From: JBQTHD01 sp052390275 | GTDB lineage: Bacteria > Actinomycetota > Acidimicrobiia > Acidimicrobiales > AC-14 | Assembly (NCBI GenBank): GCA_052390275.1 | Contig: JBQTHD010000009.1 | Location: forward strand, 122,166-186,165 | Length of the DNA stretch: 64,000 bases | Reading direction: 5' to 3' | Part shown: positions 62,108 through 64,000 of the stretch, piece by piece | Position numbering within the stretch: position 1 is the stretch's first letter | Layout of the letters: each line of letters starts with the position of its first letter | Made by a program: the position numbers and the translations under genes | The notes under the pieces: generated by a model | Told to the model about the DNA's origin: nothing | Database searches by the model: none | The model's input: only the letters and a program-made list of their open reading frames with translations

Positions 62108-63979
62108 ATGGGGCAAACCGTGGACGAAGTCCAGTGTCCATTGCGAGTTCTCTGGCTGGTCAAGGGGCTCGGCCCCGGCGGCGTGGAGATGCTGCTGGCT
62201 CAACATGCCGAGCACGCCAACCCGAACATCTCCTACGCGATCGCCTACGTGGTCCCAACCAAGGATCATCTGGTTGGGAGATTCAACGACGCCGGAGTGG
62301 TCACCCACTGCTTGGCCTCGCGGGGGCCGTGGGACTGCATCTGGTTCTATCGGCTGGCCCGCCTACTGCGCGTCGGGGATTTCGACGTTGTGCACGCTCA
62401 CTCCCCCTTCCCGGCGGCCATCTTGAGAATCCTGGTCTGGCTCTTATTCGGCAATACGAGACCAGCAGTGATCACTACTGAGCACAATATGTGGCAGCGG
62501 TACTCCCTTTGGACCCGGATCATTGCCATCCTGACCTATTGGGCGAACGATGAATCCTTGGCCGTATCCGCTGGTGTAAAAGATTCATTTCCACGATGGA
62601 TCCGCAACCGGATTACCGTCAACCATGCCGGGGTTGATACCGATATCCTCCAACCCATCGCCTCCGTTCACCACGGGCGAGAGCAACTGCGATCCGGATG
62701 GGGGGTCACGCCTGAGCAGATCCTCGTCGGGGTAGTGGCCAACTACCGGGTTCAGAAGGACTACCCGAACCTTTTCCAGGCTGCCAAAGTGTTGGCGGCT
62801 GCTGGGTCCCCCCTTCGCTTCATCTGCGTGGGGCAGGGCCCCTTGGCGGCGGAGATGGCCTCCCAGGTGCGAGATCTGGGCATCGGTGCCACCGTCAACC
62901 TCGTGGGCTTCCGGGCCGACATCGCCGAGGTGCTGGCCGCCTGCGATCTTTTCTGCCTGTCCAGTCGCTACGAGGGACTGCCCGTGGCCATGCTTGAAGC
63001 CATGGCCATGGGTCTTGGGGTAGTGGCCACCCGCGTCGGTGGGGTGCCCGAGGTCGTGACCTCGGGGCGTGAAGGCCTGCTGGTCCCTCCGGGGTCCCCA
63101 TCGTCGCTGGCCGGGGCACTGGCCCAGATGGCGTCGGACGCGGAGATGCGAGAACGCTGTTGTCAGGCCGCCCGTAGGCGGAGCCTGGACTTCTCCTCTT
63201 TGGTCTCAATCCGGTTTGTGGAACGTCTCTACGCAGACCTGGCTGCCCGGGCCCGCAGCCGACCTCCGGGTGTCCGCCGCCGGAACGCCGAGCGGGGCAG
63301 GTCGGCCCAACGCGCTGGCGGGGTGGTTCACCTGCTACCGACCAACGTGGGCAGAGGAGCGCAGATCTTTGCCTGGGCCCTACGGGATCACCTCAACGCC
63401 ACCGTATCGACCGAAGGTGATCTGGCAGGCGATGACAATCCGGTCTTGGAACATCAGGTCGTCACACTATTCCATAGCCTGCCGGGCCCTTTGCTGCCCG
63501 ACATTGCCCTGAGGTCCCAGGGTCGATTTCGCGCTTATGGGCTCGATCCCCTAACCGTTATCCGGTTGAACAAGTACTTGGTAGAAGCCCGGCCGCGCCT
63601 GGTGGTTGTTCATGGTGGCGAGTCAATGAAGTACATCTCGGTGCTGCCCCGCAGGACTTTCCGGGTAATATATAAGAAAACCGGCAGCACGACTCCCCGT
63701 ACACGTTTCGGTATCCAAACTAAATTCTACAGTTGGATCGCTCGACAGCCGGATGCCGTAGTATGCCTTTCTCAGGAGAATGCTAGAGAACTTATCGAGG
63801 ACCTGAGGGCGCCATGTGAACGGGTCCATGTGATTCCCAATGGCCGTGACTCTGGGCTTTTCAAGCCCGCCAGCCCACGGCCTTTTCATAGTCGGTGTGC
63901 TTGGGTCGTGACCTGCGGGTTTACGTCCGGACTGGCGTTCGCCGTGGTCGGGCTGGTAGTGGTTATGGGTGCGCGATGA
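62108..63979 (+). CDS. GT4-GT4 glycosyltransferase fusion, second domain truncated
   Basis: A 623-residue protein. Residues 1-375 form a complete GT4 (GT-B) enzyme: KGLGPGGVEMLLAQHA, HAHSPFPAAI, VNHAGVDTDIL, and donor-site region SSRYEGLPVAMLEAMAMGLG. Residues about 395-595 are the N-terminal half of a second GT4 (VVHLLPTNVGRGAQIFAWAL to VHVIPNGRDSGLFKPA). Where its C-terminal half should start, the frame becomes an unrelated hydrophobic 35-residue end. So either a deletion or frameshift truncated the second enzyme. The coding sequence is visibly less GC-rich from 62450 on. Start after GGAGGCGGAGGG. Confidence 0.82.
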   Translation: MGQTVDEVQCPLRVLWLVKGLGPGGVEMLLAQHAEHANPNISYAIAYVVPTKDHLVGRFNDAGVVTHCLASRGPWDCIWFYRLARLLRVGDFDVVHAHSPFPAAILRILVWLLFGNTRPAVITTEHNMWQRYSLWTRIIAILTYWANDESLAVSAGVKDSFPRWIRNRITVNHAGVDTDILQPIASVHHGREQLRSGWGVTPEQILVGVVANYRVQKDYPNLFQAAKVLAAAGSPLRFICVGQGPLAAEMASQVRDLGIGATVNLVGFRADIAEVLAACDLFCLSSRYEGLPVAMLEAMAMGLGVVATRVGGVPEVVTSGREGLLVPPGSPSSLAGALAQMASDAEMRERCCQAARRRSLDFSSLVSIRFVERLYADLAARARSRPPGVRRRNAERGRSAQRAGGVVHLLPTNVGRGAQIFAWALRDHLNATVSTEGDLAGDDNPVLEHQVVTLFHSLPGPLLPDIALRSQGRFRAYGLDPLTVIRLNKYLVEARPRLVVVHGGESMKYISVLPRRTFRVIYKKTGSTTPRTRFGIQTKFYSWIARQPDAVVCLSQENARELIEDLRAPCERVHVIPNGRDSGLFKPASPRPFHSRCAWVVTCGFTSGLAFAVVGLVVVMGAR

Positions 63980-64000
63980 GTGGTTCGCTGGGCTGAGGGT

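Overview
This is a GC-rich chromosomal window from an actinobacterium. Three things support that: a 21.8-33.1 kb block with the same gene content as Mycobacterium tuberculosis Rv0046c-Rv0058 (inositol-phosphate synthase, PadR regulator, DUF5318, class A PBP, rpsF, ssb, rplI, intein-bearing dnaB), a TreS-maltokinase-GlgB alpha-glucan operon, and an F420-type FrhB protein. The mix, including DUF2330 and cupredoxin lipoproteins, would fit an Acidimicrobiia-like lineage, but that placement is inference. No rRNA, CRISPR array, intact IS element or prophage was recognised.

Layout. 0-6 kb (minus): DUF58 / MoxR / DUF4129-DUF4350 fusion / membrane protein / orphan VapB-like antitoxin. 6-11.6 kb (minus): translationally coupled treS-mak-glgB. 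11.7-21.7 kb: fumC, a thioredoxin-like protein, glycosyltransferase, methyltransferases, RmlC-like epimerase, a VapBC pair, a stand-alone sufB, and small metal-related genes (HMA chaperone, DUF305, cupredoxin). 21.8-33.1 kb: the conserved replication/ribosome/cell-wall block, with an intein in dnaB and no rpsR between ssb and rplI. 33.2-42.8 kb: tRNA-Lys, DUF4190, MarR plus a giant fused ABC exporter, a methyltransferase, a second VapBC pair behind a perfect palindrome, and a MATE pump. 43-50.8 kb: a fic remnant with its palindrome, bidomain dCTP deaminase, zinc-ribbon MscL, oligopeptidase B, AlkA-like glycosylase, ALDH and Fpg/Nei. 50.9-54.5 kb: FrhB, an HTH protein with a histone H1-like tail, YibE/F. 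54.6-56.5 kb: a visibly more AT-rich insertion holding an Imm52 immunity gene and a broken secreted polymorphic toxin whose Tox-REase-5-like tail survives in another frame. 56.5-64 kb: NarK, UDGb, RNase HI, a methyltransferase, cupredoxin/DUF2330, and a GT4-GT4 fusion whose second domain is truncated.

Two points matter most. First, the 54.6-56.5 kb island looks like a decayed toxin-immunity locus with an orphan Imm52. Second, short tandem repeats (units of 14-45 bp) sit again and again at gene ends, interdomain linkers and promoters across the whole window. They behave like a genome-wide minisatellite-type process, in frame when coding and sometimes copying a promoter or ribosome-binding element.
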